Assembly (NCBI RefSeq): GCF_028622875.1
Contig: NZ_CP117709.1
Location: 4,777,001 to 4,841,000 of the forward strand
Direction of reading: 5' to 3'
Length of the DNA: 64,000 bases
Origin: Streptomyces sp. MMBL 11-1
GTDB taxonomy: Bacteria > Actinomycetota > Actinomycetes > Streptomycetales > Streptomycetaceae
Both the position numbers and the translations under genes were made by a program. Positions 9,335-18,770 of the stretch are shown in pieces (positions within the stretch are counted from its first letter, which is position 1; every line of letters starts with the position of its first letter). A model generated the notes under the pieces. That model did not search any database, was not told the DNA's origin, and saw only the letters and a list, made by a program, of their open reading frames with translations.

Positions 9335-9413
9335 CAGCTCAGCTCAGCTCAGTTCGGTTCAGTTCGGCTCAGCTCAGTCCAGTCCAGTCCAGTTCGGCTC
9401 GGTCCGGTCAGGC
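9335..9413. repeat. pentanucleotide tandem repeat (cagct/cagtt/cggct/cagtc)
   Basis: About sixteen 5-base units (cagct, cagtt, cggtt, cagtc, cggtc) run without a break in the non-coding space between the divergent ogt side and the 3' end of yajQ. The array lies about 150 bp upstream of the ogt start and about 40 bp past the yajQ stop. Period 5 does not preserve a reading frame, so it is not a coding repeat. Confidence 0.85.
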
Positions 9414-9454
9414 TGAGGCGATCCGGCAACGCCCGTACGGATCGCGACAGTTCG

Positions 9455-9943
9455 TCACCGGTAGTTGACGAACTGCACCGCGAAGTCGAAGTCCTGCCCC
9501 TTGAGCAGCGCTTGCACGGCCTGCAGATCATCCCGGCTCTTCGAGCTGACCCGCAGCTCGTCACCCTGGACCTGCGCCTTGACGCCCTTCGGGCCCTCGT
9601 CGCGGATGATCTTCGCCACCTTCTTGGCGTTGTCCTGGGAGATGCCTTCCTCGATCGTGGCGAAGATCTTGTACTCCTTGCCGGAGAGCTGCGGCTCACC
9701 GGCGTCCAGCGACTTCAGCGAGATGCCGCGCTTGATCAGCTTGGACTGGAAGATGTCGAGGATGGCCTTGACCCGCTCCTCGCCGTTCGCCTCCATCAGA
9801 ATCTTCTCGCCCGACCACGAGATCGAGGCGCCCGTGCCCTTGAAGTCGTAACGCTGGGAGATCTCCTTGGCGGCCTGGTTGAGGGCGTTGTCGACCTCCT
9901 GCCGCTCGACCTTCGAGACGATGTCGAAACTGGAGTCGGCCAT
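9455..9943 (-). CDS. YajQ-family nucleotide-binding protein
   Basis: A 162-residue member of the YajQ (DUF520) family; some members bind cyclic di-GMP and act as regulators. I take the ATG at 9943 ([20 protein letters not shown]) because AAGGAG lies 8 bases upstream and because this is the conserved family N terminus. The repeated half-domains are visible, with [13 protein letters not shown] and the C-terminal [21 protein letters not shown]. Whether this member binds cyclic di-GMP cannot be told from sequence. Confidence 0.93.
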   Translation of the reverse strand: MADSSFDIVSKVERQEVDNALNQAAKEISQRYDFKGTGASISWSGEKILMEANGEERVKAILDIFQSKLIKRGISLKSLDAGEPQLSGKEYKIFATIEEGISQDNAKKVAKIIRDEGPKGVKAQVQGDELRVSSKSRDDLQAVQALLKGQDFDFAVQFVNYR

Positions 9944-10105
9944 GACGTGTGGCTCCTTGCGTCGAATGCTGGGGATACAGCGCAAGCCTAGCCACCGCCG
10001 CCCCCCGTGGCCGCTGATCAATCAGGTGGCGGAGCACCCCCGGCCATCAGGTATTGTTTACGTCGTCGCCAAGGAGCTCACCACGAGATCCAACGCGTCG
10101 TTCGA

Positions 10106-10187
<82 letters not shown>

Positions 10188-10197
10188 CGCGAACGAA

Positions 10198-10228
10198 GCC
10201 CCCGACCGGTTCTTCCGGTCGGGGGCTT
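10198..10228 (+). terminator. hairpin downstream of tRNA-Tyr
   Basis: The arms gcccccgaccgg and ccggtcgggggc are complementary over 12 bases around a ttctt loop, directly after the tRNA. A short pyrimidine stretch (ttcctcgttg) follows. It probably terminates the tRNA transcript. Confidence 0.75.
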
Positions 10229-10273
10229 CCTCGTTGTCCGGGCGCGGAGTTCCGCCGAGGGGTCCGCTGCGGA

Positions 10274-10930
10274 TCAGTTGCCCGCGACGCCCTTCACGGC
10301 CACCGTCACCGGCACGTTCCCGGAGATCGCCTCCAGGGTCAGACCCGCCGTAGCCGGGGTGTCCAGCAGCTCCAGCAGCGTGGCCGCCACGTCGTCGCGA
10401 GGGATCGGGCCGCGGCCCGTCGAGGCGGCCAGGAGGACCTGCCCGGTACCCGCGTCGTTGGTCAGCATGCCGGGGCGCAGGATCGTCCAGTCCAGCGCGG
10501 TGCGCGAGCGTACGTCGGCGTCGGCGGCGCCCTTGGCCCTCAGATACACGTCGAAGACCTCGTCGCCGGGGTGGTCGGGGTCGGCGCCCATCGAGGAGAC
10601 GACGAGATAGCGGCGGACGCCCGCCGCCTCGGCCGCGTCGGCGAACAGCACGGCCGCGTCACGGTCGACGGTGTCCTTGCGGGCGACGCTGCTGTTGGGC
10701 CCCGCGCCCGCGGCGAAGACGGCCGCGTCCGCGCCGCGCAGCACCTCCGCGGTCTGCTCCACGGTGGCCGTTTCGAGGTCCAGCACGGCGGGTCGGGCAC
10801 CGGCGTCGGTCAGGTCCTGGCTCTGTTGGGGGTTGCGGATGATCCCTACGGCTTCATCCCCGCGTGCGGCGAGCAGCCGCTCCAGCCGTAGTGCGATCTG
10901 TCCGTGTCCACCTGCGATGACAATGCGCAT
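10274..10930 (-). CDS. NAD(P)-binding oxidoreductase (atypical SDR, NAD(P)H-binding type)
   Basis: A 218-residue Rossmann-fold protein. The N terminus MRIVIAGGHGQIALRLERLLAARGDEAVG holds the GxxGxxA-type dinucleotide-binding loop. YLVVSSMGAD and a downstream YLRAKGAADADV take the place of the usual Ser/Tyr-Lys region, as in the NmrA/YwnB-like atypical SDR group. The substrate is unknown. It stands alone between the tRNA-Tyr terminator and the amidohydrolase gene on the same strand, 34 bases apart, so the two could be co-transcribed. Confidence 0.8.
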   Translation of the reverse strand: MRIVIAGGHGQIALRLERLLAARGDEAVGIIRNPQQSQDLTDAGARPAVLDLETATVEQTAEVLRGADAAVFAAGAGPNSSVARKDTVDRDAAVLFADAAEAAGVRRYLVVSSMGADPDHPGDEVFDVYLRAKGAADADVRSRTALDWTILRPGMLTNDAGTGQVLLAASTGRGPIPRDDVAATLLELLDTPATAGLTLEAISGNVPVTVAVKGVAGN

Positions 10931-10964
10931 ATCCCCGACCGTACGCCCGGGGGCCCGGTCGTGC

Positions 10965-12257
10965 TCAGTTCCTCGGCCCGGCGCCGGAGTCGGGCCGCCC
11001 CTGGCGCGGAAGCCCGCCGAGCCCCGCGATGGCGTCGGCGTCGGCGTCGGAGTCGCAGTACTCGCGCACGGCGCTGGTACGGGCGACGATCCGGCCGCCG
11101 TGGATGACGATGCGGCTGTAGCCGAGGGAGAGCGCCGCGGAGAGGCGTTCACCGCGTACGGCGAGGAGTTCGGCGGGGAAACCCGCCTCGACGCGCACGC
11201 AGGGGAGGCCGAGCGCCGCGCGGGCGGCCGTGGAGACCGACGCGTACGCCTGTTCGGCACGTAGCCCCGCCTGCGAGGCGAGGAGGTAGGCGGCTTCGAG
11301 CGGATCGCCGCGACCGACCGGGTTGGCCGTGTCCCGCACCGCACCGCTGCCCGCCGCGACGCGCACACCGGCGGAGCGCAGCAGCCGTACGGGGGCGGTG
11401 GTACGGCGTTCGGCGCCGGCGCAGCCGCCCTGGGGCAGGCAGACCACCGCGATCCCCGCGGCGGCGAGCTGGTCGGCGGCGCGGGTCGCGGCCTCCAGGG
11501 GCAGGTGGGCCAGGCCGCCGCAGGGGCCCAGGGTGACGCCGGGGCGCAGGCCTGCGGCCATCGCGGCGAGCCGGGCCAGACGGGCGGGGTCGTCGCCGTC
11601 GGTGTGCAGGTCCACGGGGCAGCCGTGCTCGGCGGCGATCTCCAGGACGGCCTCGGTGTAGCCCGTCGGGTCGGGGTCGAGGTCGGGGCAGCCGCCGACG
11701 ACGGCCGCGCCCATCCCGACCGCGTCCCGGAGCATCGCGAGGCTGTCCGCCCCGGCGACGCCGGTGAGGAGCCGGGGGACCGCGACGGGCATGACGTCGG
11801 CGATGCCGCGCAGGGCGCGCCGGGTCTGCAGGACGGCTTCGAGAGGGGCGAGGCCCTGGACGTCGCCGACGCGGACGTGGGTGCGCAGCGCCGTGGCGCC
11901 GTGGCCGAGCTGGAGGAGTGCGGCCTCGGTGGCGCGGCGCTGGATGTCCTCGGCGCGGTGGGAGGCGGGGCCGGGGCCGGCGCTGTCGGCGGTGAGGGCG
12001 GTGTCGCTGTGGGCGTGGGGTTCGGCCGGGGCGGGGAGCAGGAGGTAGCCGCGGAGGTCGACGCGGGGGCCGCGAGCGGTGAGGCTGCCCGCGGTGCCGA
12101 CGGCCTCGATCCGGCTGCCGCTCACACGTACGTCGACGGCGCGGCCGTCGGCGAGGCGGGCGCCGCCGAGGACGAGTGCGGGGTGGTCGGCGGTGGTGGC
12201 CGCGTCGGCGCTGTCGGGCGCGTTGTCGTCGGGCCGCCGTGGCTGGCTGTCAGGCAT
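10965..12257 (-). CDS. amidohydrolase-superfamily protein, CodA-like, with altered catalytic motifs
   Basis: A 430-residue TIM-barrel amidohydrolase related in layout to cytosine deaminase. The first metal motif is intact (EPHAHSDT, around residue 80) and a later histidine sits in VDLHTDGDD. From my knowledge of E. coli CodA, the proton-shuttling Glu in HCDEID, the His in the TASH segment and the metal-ligand Asp in GHDD should follow. Here the matching places read HTDGDD, GPCGGLAH and GSGAVRD, so several catalytic positions look changed. It may have another activity or none. A dyad lies just upstream of its start (12280-12296). Confidence 0.72.
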   Translation of the reverse strand: MPDSQPRRPDDNAPDSADAATTADHPALVLGGARLADGRAVDVRVSGSRIEAVGTAGSLTARGPRVDLRGYLLLPAPAEPHAHSDTALTADSAGPGPASHRAEDIQRRATEAALLQLGHGATALRTHVRVGDVQGLAPLEAVLQTRRALRGIADVMPVAVPRLLTGVAGADSLAMLRDAVGMGAAVVGGCPDLDPDPTGYTEAVLEIAAEHGCPVDLHTDGDDPARLARLAAMAAGLRPGVTLGPCGGLAHLPLEAATRAADQLAAAGIAVVCLPQGGCAGAERRTTAPVRLLRSAGVRVAAGSGAVRDTANPVGRGDPLEAAYLLASQAGLRAEQAYASVSTAARAALGLPCVRVEAGFPAELLAVRGERLSAALSLGYSRIVIHGGRIVARTSAVREYCDSDADADAIAGLGGLPRQGRPDSGAGPRN

Positions 12258-12279
12258 CGCGCTCCTGGGAGGGGTGCGA

Positions 12280-12296
12280 GGTCACACGGAGTGACC
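12280..12296. promoter_or_regulatory. inverted repeat upstream of the amidohydrolase gene
   Basis: GGTCAC-acgga-GTGACC forms a perfect 6-base dyad 23 bases before the start codon at 12257. It is flanked by gggtg and cccta that extend the symmetry imperfectly. It could be an operator for the amidohydrolase gene; no matching regulator is adjacent. Confidence 0.45.
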
Positions 12297-12471
12297 ACAC
12301 CCTAGGGGTGCGCGGGGGCGGCGTCCGGGAGGAGCGGAATAGTCATATCGGTGCGCCCGTGGCGGCCGTCGGCCGGTCCGGTTCCGGAGTCGGGAGCGGC
12401 CTGGATCAAGGCCTGATCAGGGGGTGTGAGCGGCCCCGGACGGAGGGTCGGGGAGGGCGGCACAAACGGAT

Positions 12472-12501
12472 TTGGGCAACCGGCGGGGGACCGTGTAATG
12501 T
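12472..12501 (+). promoter_or_regulatory. promoter of the tRNA-Thr / tRNA-Met / rpmG unit
   Basis: The -35-like TTGGGC (12472-12477) and -10-like TAATGT (12496-12501) are separated by 18 bases and end 11 bases before tRNA-Thr. This fits a housekeeping sigma (HrdB-type) promoter. Confidence 0.6.
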
Positions 12502-12512
12502 CTTCATCGCTC

Positions 12513-12585
12513 GCCCCAATAGCTCAGTCGGTAGAGCGTCTCCATGGTAAGGAGAAGGTCTGCGGTTCGATTCCGCATTGGGGCT
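12513..12585 (+). tRNA. tRNA-Thr (anticodon GGT)
   Basis: Acceptor GCCCCAA pairs with TTGGGGC. The anticodon stem TCTCC/GGAGA encloses loop ATGGTAA with anticodon GGT. The T arm is TGCGG-TTCGATT-CCGCA. CCA is not encoded. A small ccccgc-ttcg-gcgggg hairpin sits between it and tRNA-Met. Confidence 0.95.
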
Positions 12586-12630
12586 CTGGTGACCGGGAAA
12601 CCCCGCTTCGGCGGGGTGACTCATCATCAA

Positions 12631-12703
12631 AGCGGTGTAGCTCAGTCGGTAGAGCAAGCGGCTCATAATCGCTGTGTCACCGGTTCAAGTCCGGTCACCG
12701 CTA
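12631..12703 (+). tRNA. tRNA-Met (elongator, anticodon CAT)
   Basis: Acceptor AGCGGTG pairs with CACCGCT. The anticodon stem AGCGG/TCGCT encloses CTCATAA with anticodon CAT at 12664-12666. The T arm is ACCGG-TTCAAGT-CCGGT. A fully paired acceptor end and no run of three G:C pairs in the anticodon stem argue for the elongator rather than the initiator tRNA. Confidence 0.93.
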
Positions 12704-12791
12704 CTAACGGTAGCCGATTGCTGGGTCGGTCCTTCGATCGGCTACCCTTTTATGCGTTCATCCGTCCATCGTCCGTCCAAGGAGCACTCAC

Positions 12792-12956
12792 GTGGCTGCC
12801 ACCGACGTCCGCCCGAAGATCACGCTGGCCTGCGTGGAGTGCAAGGAGCGGAACTACATCACCAAGAAGAACCGGCGTAACAACCCGGACCGTCTTGAGA
12901 TGAAGAAGCACTGCCCGCGCTGCAACTCGCACACCGCGCACCGCGAAACGCGCTGA
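12792..12956 (+). CDS. rpmG: 50S ribosomal protein L33
   Basis: Small 54-residue large-subunit protein: [21 protein letters not shown] at the start and [18 protein letters not shown] at the end. The two Cys pairs (CVEC and CPRC) mark it as the zinc-binding (C+) form, whose expression in streptomycetes often differs from a zinc-free paralogue elsewhere. The start is a GTG with ggag 6 bases upstream. It follows two tRNAs and precedes the MaoC pair, the same order as rpmG2-hadA-hadB of mycobacteria. A hairpin terminator follows. Confidence 0.95.
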
Positions 12957-12968
12957 ATCAGGCTCGTA

Positions 12969-13001
12969 CACGAGGCCGTCCCCTCTGGGGGCGGCCTCGT
13001 G
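12969..13001 (+). terminator. terminator after rpmG
   Basis: acgaggccg and cggcctcgt form the stem, extended by cccc/gggg around a short loop. The sequence gtcgttgt follows. It separates rpmG from the MaoC pair. Confidence 0.8.
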
Positions 13002-13079
13002 TCGTTGTAGGGGGCCGTTCCCGCACAGGGGCGTGCCCTTATTCGTCTTTCACCAGGTTTCTCAGGAGGTAGCGAGCCC

Positions 13080-13532
13080 ATGGCGCTCGACCAGTCCTTC
13101 GTGGGGCGGACCTATCCGCCCACTCCGGCGTACGAGGTCGGCCGGGAGAAGATCCGCGAGTTCGCCGAGGCGGTGGGTGACACCCATCCGGCGTACGTCG
13201 ACGCGGAGGCCGCCCGTGCCCTCGGTCACGCCGATGTGATCGCGCCGCCCACGTTCGTCTTCTCGATCACCTACCGGGCCGCCGGAGAGGTGGTGCGGGA
13301 CCCGCGGCTGGGCCTGGACTACAGCCGGGTCGTCCACGGCGACCAGAAGTTCAGTTACGTGCGTCCGGTGCGGGCGGGGGACCGGCTGACGGTCACGTCC
13401 ACGATCGAGGCCATCAAGTCCCTCGCGGGCAACGACATTGTGGACATCCGCGGGGATGTGCGCGACGAGGCCGGCGAACTGGTGGTCACGGCGCTCACGA
13501 AGCTGGTGGCGCGCGCCGCCGAGGAGGCGTGA
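13080..13532 (+). CDS. MaoC-type dehydratase N-terminal-like subunit (HadA-like)
   Basis: A 150-residue hot-dog-fold protein (MALDQSFVGRTYPPTPAYEVGREKIREFAEAVGDTHPAY). It resembles the substrate-binding subunit HadA/HadC of mycobacterial (3R)-hydroxyacyl-ACP dehydratase and lacks the catalytic D..H motif seen in the next gene. A strong AGGAGGT lies 9 bases upstream of the ATG. Its stop overlaps the start of the following MaoC gene. The pair probably forms a heterodimer; the physiological substrate in a mycolate-free organism is not evident. Confidence 0.85.
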   Translation: MALDQSFVGRTYPPTPAYEVGREKIREFAEAVGDTHPAYVDAEAARALGHADVIAPPTFVFSITYRAAGEVVRDPRLGLDYSRVVHGDQKFSYVRPVRAGDRLTVTSTIEAIKSLAGNDIVDIRGDVRDEAGELVVTALTKLVARAAEEA

Positions 13533-13960
13533 TGACGGCGAAGGTCTCTTACGGGTCGGTCGAGGTCGGCACGGAGCTGCCCGCACAGTCGTTCCCGGTG
13601 ACGCGGGCCACGCTCGTGCAGTACGCCGGTGCGTCGGGCGACTTCAACCCCATCCACTGGAACGAGAAGTTCGCGCGCGAGGTCGGGCTGCCGGACGTGA
13701 TCGCGCACGGCATGTTCACGATGGCCGAGGCGATCCGGGTGGTCACGGACTGGGCCGGCGACCCGGGCGCGGTCGTCGACTACGGGGTGCGCTTCACGAA
13801 GCCGGTCGTCGTGCCCAACGACGACGAGGGCGCGCTGATCGAGGTCAGCGGCAAGGTCGCGGCGAAGCTGGACGACAACCTCGTCCGGGTTGACCTGGTC
13901 GCCCTGTGTGACGGCAAGAAGGTGCTGGGGATGTCCCGGGCCGTGGTCCGGCTCGCCTGA
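13532..13960 (+). CDS. MaoC-type (R)-hydroxyacyl dehydratase, catalytic subunit (HadB-like)
   Basis: A 142-residue hot-dog-fold enzyme that hydrates or dehydrates (R)-3-hydroxyacyl thioesters. The hydratase-2 motif is intact: DFNPIHWNEKFAREVGLPDVIAHGM, with the catalytic Asp and His. I use the ATG at 13532, 4 bases after GAGGAGG and overlapping the upstream stop; a GTG one codon earlier is possible. The HadA/HadB-like order next to rpmG matches mycobacteria, which supports joint function. Confidence 0.88.
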   Translation: MTAKVSYGSVEVGTELPAQSFPVTRATLVQYAGASGDFNPIHWNEKFAREVGLPDVIAHGMFTMAEAIRVVTDWAGDPGAVVDYGVRFTKPVVVPNDDEGALIEVSGKVAAKLDDNLVRVDLVALCDGKKVLGMSRAVVRLA

Positions 13961-14054
13961 GACGTACCGGCGGGGCAGCGAGAGGTGAGGGGCGTTCCTC
14001 CTGCGGAGGGGCGCCCCTCACTTGCGCTCCTCCCCGCCGGGCCCTTGCCACGAT

Positions 14055-14072
14055 AGTTATTGAGTAATAACT
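14055..14072. promoter_or_regulatory. operator-like palindrome before the TetR gene
   Basis: AGTTATT-GAGT-AATAACT is a perfect 7-base inverted repeat ending 7 bases before the ATG of the TetR gene. The half-site TAGTTATTGA recurs in the MFS promoter region (14681-14698), so it is very probably the TetR autoregulatory site. Confidence 0.78.
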
Positions 14073-14079
14073 TACGTGC

Positions 14080-14637
14080 ATGGCAAGGATGAGTGCGGAG
14101 GAGCGGCGCGAGAGCGTCGTCCGGGCGGCGATCACCGAGTTCGCCCGCGGCGGCTACCACGGGACGTCCACCGAGGTGATCGCCCGGCGGGTCGGCGTCT
14201 CGCAGCCGTATCTCTTCCGGCTCTTCCCCAACAAGCAGGCCATCTTCATCGCCGCCGCCGAGCGCTGCCTGGAGGACACCCGCGGGGTCTTCCTGACGGC
14301 CGCCGAGGGGCTGGAGGGGGAGGAGGCCCTGCACGCCATGGCCAGTGCGTACCAGCGGCTGATCGTCCACGACGGCGAGAAGCTGATGATGCAGATGCAG
14401 ATCTACGCGGCCGTCGCCGCGGCGGAGGCCGCCGGGAACCACGAGTTCGGTGAGACCCTGCGGGCGGCCTGGGCGCGGATGAGGGACGACATCCACCTCG
14501 CGCTCGGGGCCGACGAGAGTGAGACGACGACGTTCCTGGCGTTCGGCATGCTCGTCAACACCCTCGCCTCGCTGGGCTTCCCGGCCGATCATCGCGCCTG
14601 GTCGGGGTTCTACGACTCGGCGCTGCCCGTCGAGTGA
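14080..14637 (+). CDS. TetR-family transcriptional regulator
   Basis: A 185-residue repressor with an N-terminal TetR DNA-binding domain: RRESVVRAAITEFARGGYHGTSTEVIARRVGVSQPYLFRLFPNKQAIFIAAAERC. The C-terminal ligand-binding part is helical and less conserved. It lies upstream of, and on the same strand as, a DHA2-type efflux gene. Matching palindromes sit in front of both genes, so it most likely represses itself and the transporter until a drug-like ligand binds. Confidence 0.9.
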   Translation: MARMSAEERRESVVRAAITEFARGGYHGTSTEVIARRVGVSQPYLFRLFPNKQAIFIAAAERCLEDTRGVFLTAAEGLEGEEALHAMASAYQRLIVHDGEKLMMQMQIYAAVAAAEAAGNHEFGETLRAAWARMRDDIHLALGADESETTTFLAFGMLVNTLASLGFPADHRAWSGFYDSALPVE

Positions 14638-14680
14638 ACAAGCGCGCCCCGGGCCCGGCCCGGTTTTATGTCCGCAGAAG

Positions 14681-14698
14681 TTAGTCATCAATAACTAA
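14681..14698. promoter_or_regulatory. operator-like palindrome before the MFS gene
   Basis: TTAGTCATCAATAACTAA is an imperfect 18-base dyad. Read on the other strand it contains TAGTTATTGA, the same half-site as the palindrome before the TetR gene. It ends 15 bases before the transporter start codon. Confidence 0.72.
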
Positions 14699-14713
14699 TC
14701 AGTAGGGGGAGAA

Positions 14714-16243
<1,530 letters not shown>

Positions 16244-16347
16244 GCCCGCCTGCGCGGCGTGTCCTGCGGATCCCTGACCGGCCCGCCGGACGCGCCCCGG
16301 CCCCGGTGCACGGTCCGCGCCCCGCACGAGCGGCGGGGCGCGGACCG

Positions 16348-16360
16348 TACTCTTGTCCCC
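16348..16360 (+). promoter_or_regulatory. murB -10 element implying a leaderless mRNA
   Basis: TACTCT (16348-16353) ends 7 bases before the GTG of murB, so transcription would begin at or next to the start codon. No ribosome-binding site is visible. A good -35 hexamer is not obvious. Confidence 0.5.
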
Positions 16361-17416
16361 GTGCAGGAACTCCACGACGCCCCCCTCGCCCCCCTGACCA
16401 CCTTCCGGCTCGGCGGCCCCGCCGCCCGGCTGCTGACCGCCACGACCGACGCCGAGGTGATCGGCGCCGTGCGCGAGGCCGACACGAGCGGCACCCCGCT
16501 GCTGGTGATCGGCGGCGGTTCCAACCTGGTCATCGGGGACAAGGGCTTCGACGGCACCGCCCTGCGGATCGCCACGAAGGGCTTCGCGCTCTCGGGGACC
16601 TCCCTGGAGCTGGCGGCCGGCGAGGTGTGGACCGACGCCGTCGCCCGGACCGTCGAGGCGGGCCTCGCGGGCATCGAGTGCCTGGCCGGCATCCCCGGAT
16701 CCGCGGGCGCGACCCCCATTCAGAACGTCGGCGCGTACGGACAGGAGGTGTCCACCACCATCACGGAGGTCGTCGCCTACGACCGGCGCACCGAGGAGAC
16801 AGTGACGATTCCGAACGCGGAGTGCGCGTTCTCGTACCGCCACAGTCGCTTCAAGGCCGAACCCGACCGCTTCGTGGTGCTGCGCGTCCGATTCGCGCTG
16901 GAAGAGGCGGCCGGACTCTCCGCGCCCCTCAAGTACCCCGAAACGGCCAGGGCCATGGGCGTCGAGCAGGGCGACCGCGTCCCGCTGACGGCCGCCCGCG
17001 AGACCGTACTGCGGCTGCGCGCCGGCAAGGGCATGGTGCTGGATCCGGAGGACCACGACACCTGGTCGGCGGGGTCCTTCTTCACCAACCCGATCCTCGG
17101 CCCGGCCGCGTTCCAGGACTTCCTCACCCGGGTCGGCGAGCGCCTCGGTCCGGACGTGACGCCTCCGGCCTTCCCCGCCGGGGACGGACGCACCAAGACC
17201 TCGGCGGCCTGGCTGATCGACCGGGCCGGATTCACCAAGGGCTACGGCAGCGGCCCCGCCCGGATCTCCACCAAGCACACCCTCGCCCTCACCAACCGGG
17301 GCACGGCCACCACCGAGGACCTGCTCGCCCTGGCCCGCGAGGTCGTCGCCGGGGTGCACGCGGCCTTCGGCGTCACGCTGGTCAACGAGCCCGTGACGGT
17401 GGGCGTCGGCCTCTGA
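16361..17416 (+). CDS. murB: UDP-N-acetylenolpyruvoylglucosamine reductase
   Basis: Cytoplasmic FAD enzyme that reduces UDP-GlcNAc-enolpyruvate to UDP-MurNAc in peptidoglycan synthesis; 351 residues. I take the GTG at 16361 (product M-QELHDAPLAPLTTFRLGGPA), the conserved family start. FAD-binding segments are LLVIGGGSNLVIGD and LAGIPGSAGATPIQNVGAYGQE. Catalytic-region motifs are YRHSRFK and SAGSFFTNPIL, and the C terminus holds AAWLIDRAGFTKGYGSG. The length fits the type I enzyme. A frame extending upstream to 16259 has no support. Confidence 0.95.
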   Translation: MQELHDAPLAPLTTFRLGGPAARLLTATTDAEVIGAVREADTSGTPLLVIGGGSNLVIGDKGFDGTALRIATKGFALSGTSLELAAGEVWTDAVARTVEAGLAGIECLAGIPGSAGATPIQNVGAYGQEVSTTITEVVAYDRRTEETVTIPNAECAFSYRHSRFKAEPDRFVVLRVRFALEEAAGLSAPLKYPETARAMGVEQGDRVPLTAARETVLRLRAGKGMVLDPEDHDTWSAGSFFTNPILGPAAFQDFLTRVGERLGPDVTPPAFPAGDGRTKTSAAWLIDRAGFTKGYGSGPARISTKHTLALTNRGTATTEDLLALAREVVAGVHAAFGVTLVNEPVTVGVGL

Positions 17417-17446
17417 GCCGTACGGCCTCCCGGCGTCGGCAGGGGC

Positions 17447-18082
17447 TCAGTACGCGATGCCCACGCCCTGCCCCACAGTCGCCGGATCGTCGATCGACGC
17501 GAGCATCGCGTGTGCCACATCGGCCCGGGAGATGGACCGGCTGCTGCGCGGCGTGCCGCCCACGACCTGCCGGTAGACCCCCGTACGCGGCCCGTCCGTC
17601 AGCTTCGGCGGCCGCACCGCGGTCCAGTCCGTCGCACTGCGGGCCAGCGCCGCCTCCATCCGGGCGAGATCGGCGTACAGCTCCGCCAGGACCGCCCCGA
17701 TCGCCCTGCGCATCAGCCGGTCGACCAGGGGATCGCCCTCCGGCGCCGGCCCCACGGGCACCGCGCTCACCACCAGCAGCCGCCGGACGCCCTCGGCCTC
17801 CATCGCCGTCAGGATCTGCCCGGTCAGCCGCTCGGCGACGCCGTTCGCCTTCCGGCCGCGCGAGCCCAGCCCCGAGAGGACCGCGTCCCGCCCCGCCACC
17901 GCCGCCCGGACCGCCGCCGGATCGTCCAGCCGGACGACGGCGTGCGGCGCCGCGCGAACCAGCGGCTCCGGAAGCCGCTCCGGATCGCGGACCACGACCG
18001 TCACCTCATGGCCCGCCGCGAGGGCCTGCCCGACGATCTCCCGACCGACGCCGCCGGTCGCTCCGAACACGCTGATTCTCAT
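17447..18082 (-). CDS. NAD(P)-binding protein (NmrA/SDR-like)
   Basis: A 211-residue Rossmann-fold protein starting MRISVFGATGGVGREIVGQALAAGHEVTVVVRDPERL, with the GATGGVGxxxV nucleotide-binding loop of NmrA-like atypical SDRs. LLVVSAVPVG follows, and TDWTAVRPPKL is typical of this group. It is transcribed divergently from a TetR gene, and a GTGA-N4-TCAC dyad lies in the shared 97-base region. It is therefore a likely TetR target. Substrate unknown. Confidence 0.85.
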   Translation of the reverse strand: MRISVFGATGGVGREIVGQALAAGHEVTVVVRDPERLPEPLVRAAPHAVVRLDDPAAVRAAVAGRDAVLSGLGSRGRKANGVAERLTGQILTAMEAEGVRRLLVVSAVPVGPAPEGDPLVDRLMRRAIGAVLAELYADLARMEAALARSATDWTAVRPPKLTDGPRTGVYRQVVGGTPRSSRSISRADVAHAMLASIDDPATVGQGVGIAY

Positions 18083-18099
18083 GGTGCGCCCCTCGGTGG

Positions 18100-18111
18100 G
18101 TGAGTATTCAC
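18100..18111. promoter_or_regulatory. dyad in the divergent oxidoreductase/TetR promoter region
   Basis: GTGAGTATTCAC is palindromic at 10 of 12 positions. It lies 18 bases before the oxidoreductase start and 69 bases before the TetR start. A role as TetR operator is inference. Confidence 0.5.
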
Positions 18112-18179
18112 TAACCACTAGGGTGGGTGGCCCCCGCCCGGGCGTCAAGATCTCCGGGTCACGGCCCGTTGGAGCACGC

Positions 18180-18770
18180 ATGGACCAGAAGCCCGCCCGC
18201 GTCCGGATCCTCGACGCGGCACACGAGCTGATGCTCTCCATCGGGCTCGCCAGGACCACCACCAAGGAGATCGCCAAGGCGGCCGGCTGCTCGGAGGCCG
18301 CGCTCTACAAGCACTTCTCCGGCAAGGAGGAGCTGTTCGTCACCGTTCTCGCGGAGCGGCTGCCCCGGCTCGGGAACCTCCTCGGGGACCTGCGCGCGGG
18401 CGAGGGCAGCGTCGAGGGCAACCTCACCGACATCGCCCGCGTGGCCGCCCTGTTCTACGAGCAGACCTTCCCCATGGCCGCCTCCCTGTACGCCGAACCC
18501 CAGCTCAAGCGCCGCCACGAGCAGGGCATGGAGGCGCTGGAAGCCGGGCCCCATCTGCCGATCCGGCAACTCGACGCCTATCTGCGCGCCGAACAGGGCA
18601 CGGGCCGGGTCCGTGCCGACGCGGACACCTACGCGGCCGCCTCCCTGCTGTTGGGCGCCTGCGCCCAACGGGCCTTCGCCTACGCCGCGCTCCCCGGTGG
18701 CACGCCCCCGCAGCCCCTGGACGAATTCGCCGCCTCCCTGGCCCGCACACTGCTGGGCGGGATCAGCTAG
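18180..18770 (+). CDS. TetR-family transcriptional regulator
   Basis: A 196-residue regulator. The N-terminal HTH is clear: RVRILDAAHELMLSIGLARTTTKEIAKAAGCSEAALYKHFSGKEELFVTVL. I use the ATG at 18180 (MDQKPARVRIL), the usual distance before the first helix; an upstream in-frame ATG at 18081 would overlap the divergent gene's start. It probably controls the divergently transcribed oxidoreductase. Its last 8 bases overlap the 3' end of the convergent adenosine deaminase gene. Confidence 0.88.
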   Translation: MDQKPARVRILDAAHELMLSIGLARTTTKEIAKAAGCSEAALYKHFSGKEELFVTVLAERLPRLGNLLGDLRAGEGSVEGNLTDIARVAALFYEQTFPMAASLYAEPQLKRRHEQGMEALEAGPHLPIRQLDAYLRAEQGTGRVRADADTYAAASLLLGACAQRAFAYAALPGGTPPQPLDEFAASLARTLLGGIS

